From Lantana camara (lineage: Eukaryota > Streptophyta > Magnoliopsida > Lamiales > Verbenaceae): a DNA stretch of 64,000 nucleotides. Location of the stretch: positions 20,200,501 through 20,264,500 of the forward strand of contig CM074858.1 of assembly GCA_037501455.1 (NCBI GenBank). The letters run 5' to 3'. Below, piece by piece: positions 21,537 to 31,852 of the stretch. A program made the translations under genes and the position numbers. Below the pieces are notes generated by a model, which worked only from the letters and a program-made list of their open reading frames with translations, was not told the DNA's origin and searched no databases. The number at the start of each line of letters is the position of its first letter. Position 1 is the first letter of the stretch.

Positions 21537-22490
21537 TGTAACATCCTGCTAATCCGGCCGTATAGATACGCCATCACGGAAGAGCTACGTGAACATTTAA
21601 ATTATTTAATTAAGCGAATTATGCTCCTTTTATATTATTTATGTGTTATCTTTGAATTATTTTAATTTTATTTGAACCTTATATGGAATATTTCAACGTT
21701 TACGCCCTATTTGCCTATTTTTCTATCCGTTTGAATCCGTTTTCATTTGTGATTTTTGTAGTTACGTGCTATACATGAATTATATGTTTTATGAATGTGC
21801 TCTTATGTTCGTTGCATGTTTTTGAGTTCATTTGATACGGTTTTCGAACCGTTTTATTTGTTAGGGACTTAAGGGCCTAACTTGTTTTAGCGCACCTTGG
21901 GTTTCGGAAGGCGAAACTCGAGCTCGGGAATTCGGATTCGAATTTCGGAAGATGTGTCAGACTTGTAACGAAGAAAGGAAGACAAGAAAACTAGCCTCAT
22001 ATTTTTCTAAGCCCTTTGGTACTTCAAATTTCGCCTGAACCGAGCCCGTGTGACAGATTTGCCACCTTTCACTAAAATGGCCATATCTCCCTCTTCCCTT
22101 GACCAAATCAAGTCAAACCAGGGCCCACACTCCACTAACTCACCCCTATATCCTTCTCCCACCTTCATTTCCAAATTCAGTAGCCAAGAAAGGGGAAAGA
22201 AGTAGCAAACCTAGACCAAGGAAGAAGGAAGAGAAAAGAGGTCTGCCATTATTCACTTTGCCAATTTCTTGCTCGTTCCACCTCCGATGCGCCTCCAATT
22301 TGAAAGGTAATTCGGTGATTTTACTTTCCACCTACTGGTATTTCTTTTTAGCGTATCTTTTTCTGAATTTCATGGAGATTAGATCATGCTATGATCATGT
22401 CCATGAATAGTTAGGTTATATGCATTTCTTTAATGAATTCATGTTATCCTTGAGTTTTCTTTTGATTTAATGCATCTAACATGTTCATAA
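21537..22490 (+). repeat. Gypsy beta 3' LTR, 5' portion, cut by gypsy A
   Basis: Begins TGTAACATCC and matches the first ~950 bp (in LTR orientation) of the LTR at 53607-55602. It includes a donor-like GAAAG|GTAATT (GT at 22307-22308). At 22491 it gives way to the terminal TGTAGCACCCC of gypsy A. Confidence 0.85.
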
Positions 22491-23704
22491 TGTAGCACCC
22501 CGGATCGAAGGGCACTACATCCTCCTCACCATATCCCGACACGTGTAATGAAATGGGAACTCCGCACACGTACCAAGTTATAGTGAATGGGTGACAACAA
22601 AATCCCTCCTAGGCTAGGCGGTCTAGACTTTAACACAGAATGCGCAATAAACAAATAACATACGCGGAAGCACAAGGAGTCCAAAACGCATACATACATG
22701 CTCAAAGTATAAACAAGATATACAAATATAATGAGTCAACTTATACCAAGACTCATAAGTTCAAATTCAAAATATAACTTATGCACGAATTCTCAAATTC
22801 GAGTCATAATAACATATACATAATGTCCAAAAGCTCAAAAGTGCCGAAGAAACTAAAGAAAATGCATGAGACTCAAACAAACTCCAAGACTCAAAAGAAG
22901 ACCGCCGCCTAGCACAAACTCTCCAGAAAGATACCTGCAACTCAAAACAGAAAGGGGAAAAAAGGAACAATAAGGAAGGGTCAGTCCTAAACACTGGTAA
23001 GGGGGCTAACACACGCACACGTACATATACGTAAGAGCATAGCATCTTCAAAATTAAAGAGTTCATGAACCGGGGCGTGGTTTTTACATACTAAAACATT
23101 TTAACTCGTGATATTACATGTAAAGCAAAAAGGTTTAAGGTCGAAGGCCAAAATCAACCAATTTTAGAAGTTAGAAGTCCACTCCCGTTTCACAAACCAT
23201 AAGCAGAAGCAAAAGCACACCAACTTGGCGAGTACGAGTTTCCAACCCACCTACTTCATTTCGTAAGCAAAAGGAAAGGCAAAACAAAGTGTAAAGTCAA
23301 TCCAACCTCTCAACCCCGAGGCAAAATTCAAAGATGATTCGGGGGATCCTACCCGCTTCTTCGACGGGGTTACCGCAGGCACAAGAAGACCCGCCTTCCT
23401 CTCGACCTCCTGAGGTTGGGCTAAGTCTTCCTTTTGTGGAGTAGTGTTGATGAGAGAGCTCGGCGACCCGACGGCCGACCTGAGATCACATACCACTTCT
23501 CCGGGGCTCAAGGCAAACTGCAAAAAGACATATACATATTCACAGACTTATCTTTGAAAGCCCAAAGCTCGCTAATGCAAAACACACACCAACCCCTTTT
23601 TGAAAACAAACAAACAAAAACATAGCTTATATATATATAAAACGTTTTCAAAGATTTCATAGCAAATGGGCCAAGTCCTATAAAATACGTATCAAACATG
23701 TATC

Positions 23705-23714
<10 letters not shown>

Positions 23715-23750
<36 letters not shown>
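23715..23750. repeat. AT dinucleotide microsatellite in the gypsy A LTR
   Basis: An alternating TA run of more than 30 bases. It explains the Tyr/Ile-rich open frame around it. Confidence 0.93.
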
Positions 23751-24437
23751 TTGCATGCGGGCATAAAATCCATGTAGGGTTGTAGGTCATATTAACTAAC
23801 AGAAAGAAAACCTCACCTTCTCGACCAACTCAAGCAAAATGAACTAAAAAACACCAAAAGGACCACCTCCTCAACAACAGGATAAACCTAAGAACAAAAC
23901 AAAGAACGAGAGGTAAACTTAGACTCAATATGAACCAATTAGATGCTTGGCCAATGCGTATAAATGCAAATGGTGTATAAAGAATGAAATGAGAAAGCAC
24001 TTAGGTCAAATAATGCCATATTAAGCCATATTGAATCATACTGGGTCATAGCTCACATATTTCACGTTAGAAGAATCTATAATTCTCATGCAACACTCAT
24101 AACACGTCATATAACACGTTATCTATGCATACACTTCAATAAAAGGCAAGAAAAATTACATGCGAGGCAAACAAACAAGGTAGGAAATCATGCATGCACA
24201 TAGGAGGACATATCAAGTCATAAAATGGACATTTAACGTTAAATGAACCTATAAATTTAAAACCACATGCATAACATATTAATTAAACATAAAACATATC
24301 AAATTCATGCATTAACAAGTCATAGAACAACATTTCATACATATAAACAAGCATACTTCACATTAGGATCAAGATCGGGGAGGGAAACGAATGAAACGAA
24401 CAAACAAACGAAGAAAACACACTAACGGGCAAGCAGG

Positions 24438-24567
24438 GGGGACTAACAGCCGTTAGTCCCCACCCCACACTCACGTACTAATGGCTGTTAGTGGGGACTG
24501 AAGCTACCAGCTGGGAGTAATGGCCGTTACTCCCAAAAACACCCCAAGACGATAACGGGCGTTAGCC
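24438..24567. repeat. Palindrome array in gypsy A LTR (CTAACGGCCGTTAG type)
   Basis: Four palindromes centre near 24449, 24485, 24523 and 24559. The best is GGGAGTAATGGCCGTTACTC at 24513-24532, with flanking complementarity. Two inverted AACGG-like half-sites recur in each. Confidence 0.85.
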
Positions 24568-25762
24568 CGTACAGGGCTGGAATTTTTGAATTCTAGCCCC
24601 TGTTCCAGCCTTATAACACCAAGAAACTCACCCTACACTCAAGAAAACAAATCATAAAAGGTTTATACAGACAAGATTCAAAGATTCATACCCTAAATCA
24701 AGCAAAAACCGAAGCTAGATTCATGATAAAGGAAGAGATGCATAAACAAGCTCATGTTCTTCAAGTTCATGCAAAATTCATCAATGTCACAGTCATGAAT
24801 CCTTAATTACCACTTAAATCAAGCTCATAGAAGTCATATAGGGTATCATTACATCATATAACATGCTTGATATCAAAATATTTTACAAGGAAACATGCAA
24901 GAATCATGAAAATGTCTTAAACCCTCACTATTCATGCTATGTATCATAGAATGCTCAAACATGGATGAAATCTTGCAGAGTTGGAGTTATAATGACCACA
25001 AAGGGAAGTAGAGCACAAATATTAACTTAACTCTTGAATTGGAAGAGATTTGATCAAGGTTTGAGCTCAATTGGGAGAAATGAATAGTTACCCTTCTTTT
25101 TCCTCTCTTCTTTCTTGGAGCTGAACTTGGCTGCAATTTTCTTCTTTTGGGGGAGTGTTTGGTTATAAAAGTCAAGGGTTAGAGCTTAATTGGGGTTATG
25201 GTGGTCCGTACAAACTCAAGACTAGTCAAAAGGTGCCACTTTGGTGCGAGGTGCGAGGTTTGGGCAAAATTCGGAGGATCAAATGGGCTTAGAAGAATAT
25301 GAGGCTAGGTTCATTTCTTTCTTTCTTCATTACGAGTCTGACACACCTTCCAGAATTCGAATTCGAATTCTCGAGCTCAAGTTATGCCTCTCGAAACCCA
25401 AGGTGCGCTAAAGCTAGTTAGGCCCTTAAGTCCCTAAGAAATAAAACGGTTTAAAAACCGTATCAAACGAACCCAAAAACATGCAACGAGCAACTAAATA
25501 CATTCATAACACGTATAACTCATGTATATCACATAATCACAAAATTTGGAAATTAATTCCGAGTCTAATGGATCAAAAATGATGTAAAAGAGACAAAAAC
25601 GTTCAAAATTCTAAATAGGTACTTAGCAAATGATTCAAATAAATTCAAGAATAGCAATTAAAAATTATAATCAACATATAATCGAATAAATAAATAATTT
25701 AAATGCACAAGTAGCACTTTCGAAATGTCGTACCTATACGGCCGGACGAACGGGATGTTACA

Positions 25763-25781
25763 AACTCCTCTCCTTCAAAAG
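25763..25781 (-). other. Polypurine tract of gypsy A
   Basis: On the minus strand AAGGAGAGGAGTT precedes the 3' LTR start, matching the beta tract. Confidence 0.85.
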
Positions 25782-27273
25782 GACCAGTCCTCAGGTCTTG
25801 CAGCAGGATCTAAAAGACTCTGGAACGAAGTCAACTCCACACTTCCGCTGCACCACTCTGATCTAAGTGAGTTGTAGACTCCTCGACCTTCTCTTCAAAC
25901 CATGAGGTTCTCGAAACCTCGGTGAACCTCCTTGCTAAGAGAAAAGGGTTAACTCGTTGAAACGAGCCACCACTCAATTCTCACTGAGATCTCTTTAGTC
26001 TTAGCAAACTGGACACTCAATCCTAAGGTATTTGCTCCCACTTTCAAATAGAATTCGAGAGTAGTTGGAGAATCCTACCGATTCTTGATGCTCGGTCTTC
26101 AACCGATAGCACGTTGACATTGCTACACAAAGTCCACAACATCTCTTCTTATGCCATTGCATCATTACCGGTTCTTTAAGTCCTCGAACCATGAGTGGAA
26201 TTAGTCTCGTAACCAAGCACTTCTAGAGAGATAGGCTTCAACTCTTCATTAACAACGCACAACCAAAGCCTTCCTTAGTACCTCGATTGAAAACGGAGTA
26301 GTTTTGAGTACCCTCGGGTAAGCAAAGCTAGTACCGAAGGAAACTCTCTTCAAAAGCCTTATCCACTCAAACCGTGCCTCTTCCTTATCTTTCATGTCAT
26401 GGGATTGCCTCCTATCCAAAGACGAATCTCCTATTGAATCCCAATAACAATAGAGACTTATTCTCTGAGGCAATTCTCGGTTCTTCTACTAGAACACGTC
26501 GTCGAAAATACCCTTGAAACCGCACTCGGCGAAGACCACGAAACACTGAAGGAGAACGAACAACTCTCAAAGCAAGCAAAAGGGTATTTATCTTCCACAG
26601 TTAGCCTGTGCAGCTCACGGTAGTTTATACTCATCTCGAAATCCTGCCTTCTTCTTAGATAGGATTAAAGTACTCCACGAAGAAGCACTCAGTTGGATGA
26701 AACTACCTTCTAAGAGCTCCTCAACTATATCTTAAACTCCAGCACCCACGCTAGAGTTATCCGGTAGGGAATCTTCAAACAAGGTCTAATTCCGAGATAA
26801 AGACCACGACCGTCTCAATGTCCCCATCAAGTGGTAATAAATCCCAACCTTCAAGGAATCATCAAAGAGGCCTTATTCCGATCTTTGTCTCCTCAAGCTT
26901 GGCTTGAACCTTAGGTTAACCCTAAGGTAAGCCACGTAGCTTGTCGTACCGTCCCGGAATAACCAACCACTTCTTCGAAGGATACAAATGGGTTAGCCTT
27001 CAATCTAACACCCGAAAATATCATTGAGCCCCCAGACGGACCTCCTAAAAGTAACCACTAACGCCTATGGTAACACCGTACCTTAAATAAGTGCCTTCAA
27101 AGAAACCACTGGGCAAGCTTGGCCCTCATATCTCACCAACACTCTCGGGCATTCGCCTCACCAAACTCTCTCCAAGGAGGGAGTCAACACAAAAAGGAAA
27201 GGAAACCACAGGTAAGTAACGAGTAAGAACACACAAGTACCAAGAAACAATGAAGAAAGAAAGGAATACATAG
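25763..27273 (-). pseudogene. pol: Gypsy A pol remnants (RT start and integrase zinc region)
   Basis: About 1.5 kb replaces what should be more than 3 kb of pol. On the minus strand I can read, after gag, an eroded reverse-transcriptase segment whose clearest part is INYRELHRLTVEDKYPF (about 26640-26580), equivalent to the conserved DYRELN...KNKYPLP block of gypsy RTs. Then the integrase zinc-binding relic appears (WHKKR, C..C.RLKTEHQE, about 26175-26070). The RT active site, RNase H and integrase core are missing. Stops and shifts are frequent. The element is dead. Confidence 0.75.
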
Positions 27274-28281
27274 TTAAAATAAAAGATGCGTGTATGAGAT
27301 GCCATGAATGCTTAATGTACCTTTCACCTTGGTGGTAGTGTCGAGCCTGGCATCTAATTTTTCATCTCCACTTGCATCCACTTGAATTCGGTACGAAGTC
27401 TTAGAACCACAACTCTTCTTTATAGGCTTCGGATCCTTGTTCTTCGGACAAGTACTTGCCTTGTGATCCAACTCTCCACACTTGAAGCACGCACCTAGTT
27501 TCTTCCTACAAACTTCATTGGTATGGTTCGGGCCTTGGTAATAAGTGCATCGAATTGTTTTCATTGGGGAAGGCATCGGATCCATCTTTTCTAGTTGAAT
27601 TTTCTTCTTCTTGGTGTCGTTAATATCTCGAAATTCTTGAAGTTCCTCTCGGGACACGGGTCTCTTGCTTGAACTCGAACTCGAACCTAATTCTTGTTCC
27701 ACATAAGAGGAGTGAGACTCCATCCTTTGTTTATCCATCTCCATTTGAACCACCTTTCTAACTTCCTCGGACCATGTGTGCACCCGTGAAGCTTGAAAAA
27801 CTTGGTAAATATTATCCTGATGCCCTTGTATATAGTTCTGAAAATTCGGGCAATCTTCATCGGCTCCCGCACTCTCAAGTTCCACTATGAGGTCATCTAT
27901 CATCATCAATTCTTGCTTAAGATTTAAAAATTCTTGGAGCCTTTTTAGCATTACACTAGGAGAAATATATTTGTAGCAAAATTCCCGGGTGAATTTCTCC
28001 CAAGTGAATTCTTCTCCGGATTCCCTCAACTTTGATCTTGGTTCCCTTAGCCACTTTGAATCTCGGCCTTGGAACAAACGGGAAGTACACCTCACTTTTT
28101 CTTGCGAAGTTCCCGGATAATTCTCCCAAATCTATAATATCTCGGATAACCATTCTTCAGCCTTGACATCATTACCTCCAAACCACTTCGGGGATTTGAA
28201 CTCTTTAAATCTCTTGTAGACCGAAAACCTTGGTTTTTCTTGTCCTTCTTTCAATGTTGCATGTTGAGGTCGAAATGCCAT
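27274..28281 (-). pseudogene. gag: Gypsy A gag, one frameshift
   Basis: The start at 28281 gives MAFRPQHATLKEG, then KWFGGNDVKAEEWLSEI, the opening of a Retrotrans_gag capsid domain. The frame shifts near 28140-28095 and continues as SRLFQGRDSKWLREPRSKLR and EFTWEKFTREFCYKYISPSV. A Ser-rich and basic linker leads to two zinc knuckles. The first (CTYYQGPNHTNEVC) has lost its second Cys. The second (CFKCGELDHKASTC) is intact. Downstream, DARLDTTTKVKGT resembles the gag-protease junction. Gag packages element RNA; this copy would give no full-length protein. Confidence 0.88.
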
Positions 28282-28475
28282 CCTGAAATAAGAAAAATGA
28301 TTCCCAAAATATTGATGCGTGCAGGGTTTAGTGTATGTTCTTGTGAACAATTAACATAATTAATACAAATAATGCAAATAATTCACATAAACGATGAAAG
28401 TGAATGCAAACAAGCACATAACCCTAAGCCAAACGACCCAGATAGACCCGATACGATGCTATAGCTCCGGTTTTG

Positions 28476-28483
28476 GAACCAAG
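28476..28483. repeat. 8-bp target duplication of the hAT-type element, left
   Basis: GAACCAAG, matching TAACCAAG at 29665-29672 in seven of eight bases. The uninterrupted site in gypsy beta (near 53578-53585) reads TAACCAAG. Confidence 0.85.
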
Positions 28484-29664
28484 TAGGGGTGTTCAAGAAA
28501 ACCGAAAACCGAAAAACCGAACTGAACCGGCCGAAAACCGAACCAAACCGAAATGACCGAGGAGTGTTCGGTTCGATTTTCGGTTTGTCCCTTTTAGATT
28601 TTCGGTTTTTTGGTTTTTTTGGTTCGGTTTCACGGTTAAACCGAACCGAACGGAAAATCGAGATTTTTTGGTTTATGGTTCGGTTAACCGAACCAATAAT
28701 ATATATTTTTTTTATAATTTTATATGTAATCAAAAATTAAAAAATGTGTTTACATTTTTGGGAATTAAGATTACATTTCAAAATTTTCATTACTCTATTA
28801 TGTACTCTCCAGAGTCCACATTCCAGATCCCCAATTTTGCCAAGGCTCAACCCTAGTTTTCCTTTTCCCAATTCCCAAATCGCATCTGTTGAGCTCCAGT
28901 TTCCCAATTCCCAATTATGTACTCTCTAGAGTCCAGACTCCAGTTTCAAAGGCACGCGATGTTGGCGACGCCGACGCCGACGAGGACGAGGCGACAACGA
29001 AGACGTCTTTCTTCTCCAACGCACAAACTATTTTTTAGGATAAAGTTCGATAAGTACGTCACAACTAAGATGGATAGATATACATTCCCATATACATTCC
29101 AATATCATCAGGAATTAATAATCTTGAGGGGATTAACGAAGACTTCCACTCCTCTTTTGATAATTATTGATTTCTTATTTCAGCTGCACAAGTTTACTCC
29201 AAATTGTCAATTAAGGGGTGTTCTCGGCTGCGGTTTTGATTTTATCAAAATAATTTATCAATTATTTCCAACTTTATATATTCAACAATCAACCCGTGAC
29301 CCCGTCAACCAAGGTGAGATGTCGAAGTCTCGAAGATTTGAAGCTTGAAGAGAATTTGAAGAAGTTGCATAATTGTTATTTAATTTGGTAGCTTTGTTCT
29401 TCTAATTTCAGATAATATGTTATTTTGTAATGTTTTCAATTTTCATACCTAATGGTTCTGACGTTCTGTACTGTTTTTCATGTCTAATGGTTCTGTAATG
29501 TTTTCAATTTTCATGACTAATGGTTCTGTAATGTTGGAGATGAGTGATGACTGTCTGTTGCTGCTTCATAGTTCTCAGCCCTTTATATTAAATTTTTTTT
29601 TTTTAAATAATATCTGAGTTCGGTATTTCGGCCGAAAACCAAAACCGAACCGTGAACACCCCTA
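28484..29664. mobile_element. Non-autonomous hAT-type DNA transposon (1,181 bp)
   Basis: The ends are inverted repeats TAGGGGTGTTCA...TGAACACCCCTA, flanked by an 8-bp duplication typical of hAT elements. Sub-terminal regions are packed with ACCGAA/TTCGGT motifs, likely transposase-binding repeats. There is no transposase. The centre (about 28800-29350) is unrelated AT-rich and partly repeated sequence with a 143-codon frame (28917-29348) lacking any recognised domain; it could be captured host DNA. It sits between the primer site and gag of gypsy A, so it arrived after A. Confidence 0.9.
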
Positions 29665-29672
29665 TAACCAAG
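29665..29672. repeat. 8-bp target duplication of the hAT-type element, right
   Basis: TAACCAAG, identical to the empty site in gypsy beta. Confidence 0.85.
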
Positions 29673-29685
29673 AGCTCTGATACCA
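29673..29685 (-). other. Primer-binding site of gypsy A
   Basis: The reverse complement is TGGTATCAGAGCT, matching initiator tRNA-Met. It lies eight bases from the 5' LTR end. Confidence 0.9.
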
Positions 29686-29693
29686 CTTTAAGA

Positions 29694-29904
29694 TGTAGCA
29701 CCCCGAAACGAAGGGCACTACATCCCCCGTACCATAGCCCGACACGTGTAACGAAATGGGAACTCCGCACACGTACCAAGCTATAGCGAACGGGTGACAA
29801 ACAAAATCCCTCCTAGGCTAGGCTATCTAGACACTAATACAGAGTGTGCAATAAACAAATAACACACGCAGAAGCACCAGGAATCCAAAATGCATACATA
29901 CATG
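29694..29904 (-). repeat. 5' LTR of gypsy A, terminal 211 bp only
   Basis: It matches the terminal part of the 3' LTR (22491-22700) and is cut at ACATG by copia-1. The rest of this LTR is absent from the window. Confidence 0.88.
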
Positions 29905-30272
29905 TGTTGGAAACAGGAATCAGAAAGCTGCGAAAATTTAAAAATTTTCCAACAAAAGGATCGAAAATCGCATTCATGAATCCAAATTCGTAGAGATTAG
30001 AAGCTTACTTTTTAATAATCTTTCTTGAAGCGTTTCAAGCCACCCAAAAACGCTCTTCTCGTAGCTTGATCGCCTCTTCTTGGTAAAGCTCGAATCTTTA
30101 AAACTTCTAACTTGAAGCACTCGAGAGATAGTCCACCAACTTGACTACAATCTAACTACTAAGGATGCTAGTTCTCTAGTTAGTGTTTAGGCTTAACCTA
30201 GGGTTTATTTGATCTTGGAGAAAGGATGGTGTTCAACACATGAACCAAAAGAAATCATCAATTACCCTCTAA

Positions 30273-30300
30273 GGGGAGCTCGAGCTCCCCTATATATAGG
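30273..30300 (-). promoter_or_regulatory. Copia-1 LTR core promoter: TATA box plus 18-bp palindrome
   Basis: On the minus strand CCTATATATA is followed immediately by the perfect palindrome GGGGAGCTCGAGCTCCCC (30273-30290). Corresponding sites in copia-3 LTRs are at 42406-42430 and 50562-50586, with a 14-bp palindrome and TATAAATAG. Promoter function is inferred. Confidence 0.65.
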
Positions 30301-30627
30301 AAAGGGAGGGGCGGCTGAACCTAGTCCTATTGGACTAAGGATTTGGTCCCTCTCTCTTATTACTTGATCATCAAGTAATTCCAAACTTTGACTTTTGAAT
30401 TCTAATTCAAATCAACTTTTAAGAGAGCTAAAATATCCAAACCCCTTTTGGATAATTTTATACTTTATTTATTAATAAATAAATAACTTATTTATCTAAT
30501 CAATTAATTCGTAATTAATTAAATAGATTATTTTTCTCCAAAATAAGACTTTCTTTTTAATTCAAAATTAAACCAATGTCTATTAAATAATTAATACATT
30601 AATTTTTTAATCACATAAACATATATA

Positions 30628-30686
30628 CACGTGTCCCCCAAGGACACGTGTCACTCACGTGACCCACACGTGTGGTTTCACACGTG
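30628..30686. promoter_or_regulatory. Cluster of five CACGTG G-boxes in copia-1 3' LTR
   Basis: CACGTG at 30628, 30645, 30656, 30667 and 30681, about 330-390 bp upstream of the TATA box in element orientation. G-box/ABRE cores are bound by plant bZIP and bHLH factors; response of this LTR is inference. Confidence 0.7.
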
Positions 30687-31345
30687 TGGAACCCTCTTGG
30701 CCCGATTAACTCGTTTAATCATTTTTTAAGCCTTAACTCATGTAACCAAGTTATTGTGTGTGACCCTCTAGGTTTTCAATTCAATTAGCAGTGACCCTAA
30801 TTAATTAATTCACTAATTAATTAATCAGTCCGCAGATTAAACGACCATAGTCTAGCAACAGGTGTTTAACCCCTAGCTGAATTGGAATGTTCGGATTCGA
30901 CAGAACCTTTAAGTCATTGATTCATGTGAGATACAATCCTCCTACTTACTATCTCTCAACCAAGATCTAGGGTAAGGGAATAATCAGAACCCTAATAATC
31001 CGGTCTTAAAGCTAAGTGCATTTCATATCCATTTGATCTCAATCCAAGAAACCCTTTTCTTGATGTCTTGATCTACTACCTTGGCCAAGGACTCCATATG
31101 GCATATGAATGACTTACACAATAAGAGATCACCTTGCAAATGCAAGTGTAGGTCTTTTCTTGATTCTCATTCACTTTCATGAATCACTTGTGCAGCCCCA
31201 GCATAAGCCTTGAATCAGTTGTCTAAGGTGACACCCTTTAAAGCTTATACCTAAGACTATAGAGTTGACTCATAAGGTGACAAGGAACCTCAAGTCTTAA
31301 GGATCAATTAATCACATCAATGACTCGTGAGATATTTCCTAATCT

Positions 31346-31377
31346 GGAAGTTTCTATTTCCTGAAATAGAAACTTCC
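31346..31377. repeat. 15-bp perfect inverted repeat in copia-1 LTR
   Basis: GGAAGTTTCTATTTC, two bases, then its exact complement. An outer TTCCTAA/TTTAGGAA pair extends it. It recurs at 39462-39493 and, with one mismatch, in copia-3. Confidence 0.9.
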
Positions 31378-31836
31378 TTTCCCATTTAGGAATGTTCTCA
31401 CGCGGGGCATCTCAGTGAACTTACTTATTAAAGTAAGCACCCTCATGTATCACGCACGTATCAACTATACACTTTGCACCTCCATGAAACAAGGTGGTCC
31501 TTCTTAAGGGCGTGATCCCACAAGCAAGCGTTAGAGGAGTCAGGTTGACACTCCCACTGTCTGTAGGACTCATCGGCTTGGAGTATTTTACTAATCATGA
31601 CTTATGTGATATAGGGCTCGTTTCATGAACCATTTCACCTAAATGGTAGAGTCCTAAAGTCATCAGGATTAGGGGAGTTCTCATACATTCACAGCTAAAG
31701 TAAACGCATACCAAACAAGAGCATATAAAGAAGTGTTGCCTCAATTCGTTATTTCATTCAGAGATTGTCTGTGATTACAATAAGGAAAAGTACAAAGCGG
31801 ATATACAATCGGCTTTCTAGGGCACTATTCCTAACA

Positions 31837-31850
31837 ATCTCCCACTTGCC
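31837..31850 (-). other. Polypurine tract of copia-1
   Basis: GGCAAGTGGGAGAT on the minus strand, directly before the 3' LTR. Confidence 0.88.
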
Positions 31851-31852
31851 CG

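Larger units (their letters stand above)
20947..22490 (+). mobile_element. Gypsy element beta, 3' part (plus strand after inversion)
   Basis: The segment contains an eroded integrase fragment, the internal tail, a polypurine tract and the first 954 bp of the 3' LTR. The LTR is interrupted at 22490 by the end of gypsy A. It is closely similar to the minus-strand LTR at 53607-55602 and less similar to A, so I take the two as LTRs of one element separated by an inversion. Confidence 0.8.
22491..25762 (-). repeat. 3' LTR of gypsy A (3,272 bp)
   Basis: On the minus strand it runs from TGTAACATCCC (25762) to GGGGTGCTACA (22491). It contains four palindromes with AACGGCCGTT-like cores (24438-24567), an AT microsatellite (23715-23750), a donor-like AAGG|GTAACT (G at 25091) and an acceptor-like TTGCAG ending at 22935. 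It is about 1.2 kb longer than the beta LTR because beta has an internal deletion. Confidence 0.9.
22491..29904 (-). mobile_element. Gypsy element A (minus strand)
   Basis: Read on the minus strand, A consists of a truncated 5' LTR (29904-29694), tRNA-Met primer site, a leader carrying a hAT insertion, gag, eroded pol, a polypurine tract and a complete 3.27-kb 3' LTR. The left end sits in the LTR of gypsy beta after CATAA. The right end is lost where copia-1 inserted and recombined. The Retrotrans_gag domain, double zinc knuckle and RT/IN relics place it in Ty3/gypsy; the Tekay/Del type is a guess. Confidence 0.85.
29905..31836 (-). repeat. 3' LTR of copia-1
   Basis: On the plus strand it runs from TGTTGGAAAC to CTATTCCTAACA. 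In element orientation it contains a 15-bp inverted repeat (31346-31377), a cluster of five CACGTG boxes (30628-30686), a TATA box and a palindrome (30273-30300). Confidence 0.93.

Noticed and set aside
22779..23066. 95-codon minus-strand frame in the gypsy A LTR
   Set aside because: Inside an LTR, low complexity, and no counterpart in the beta LTR, which lacks the region.
28917..29348. 143-codon frame in the hAT-type element as a functional gene
   Set aside because: No recognised domain, AT-rich composition, and no support beyond being open. Mentioned only as possibly captured DNA.
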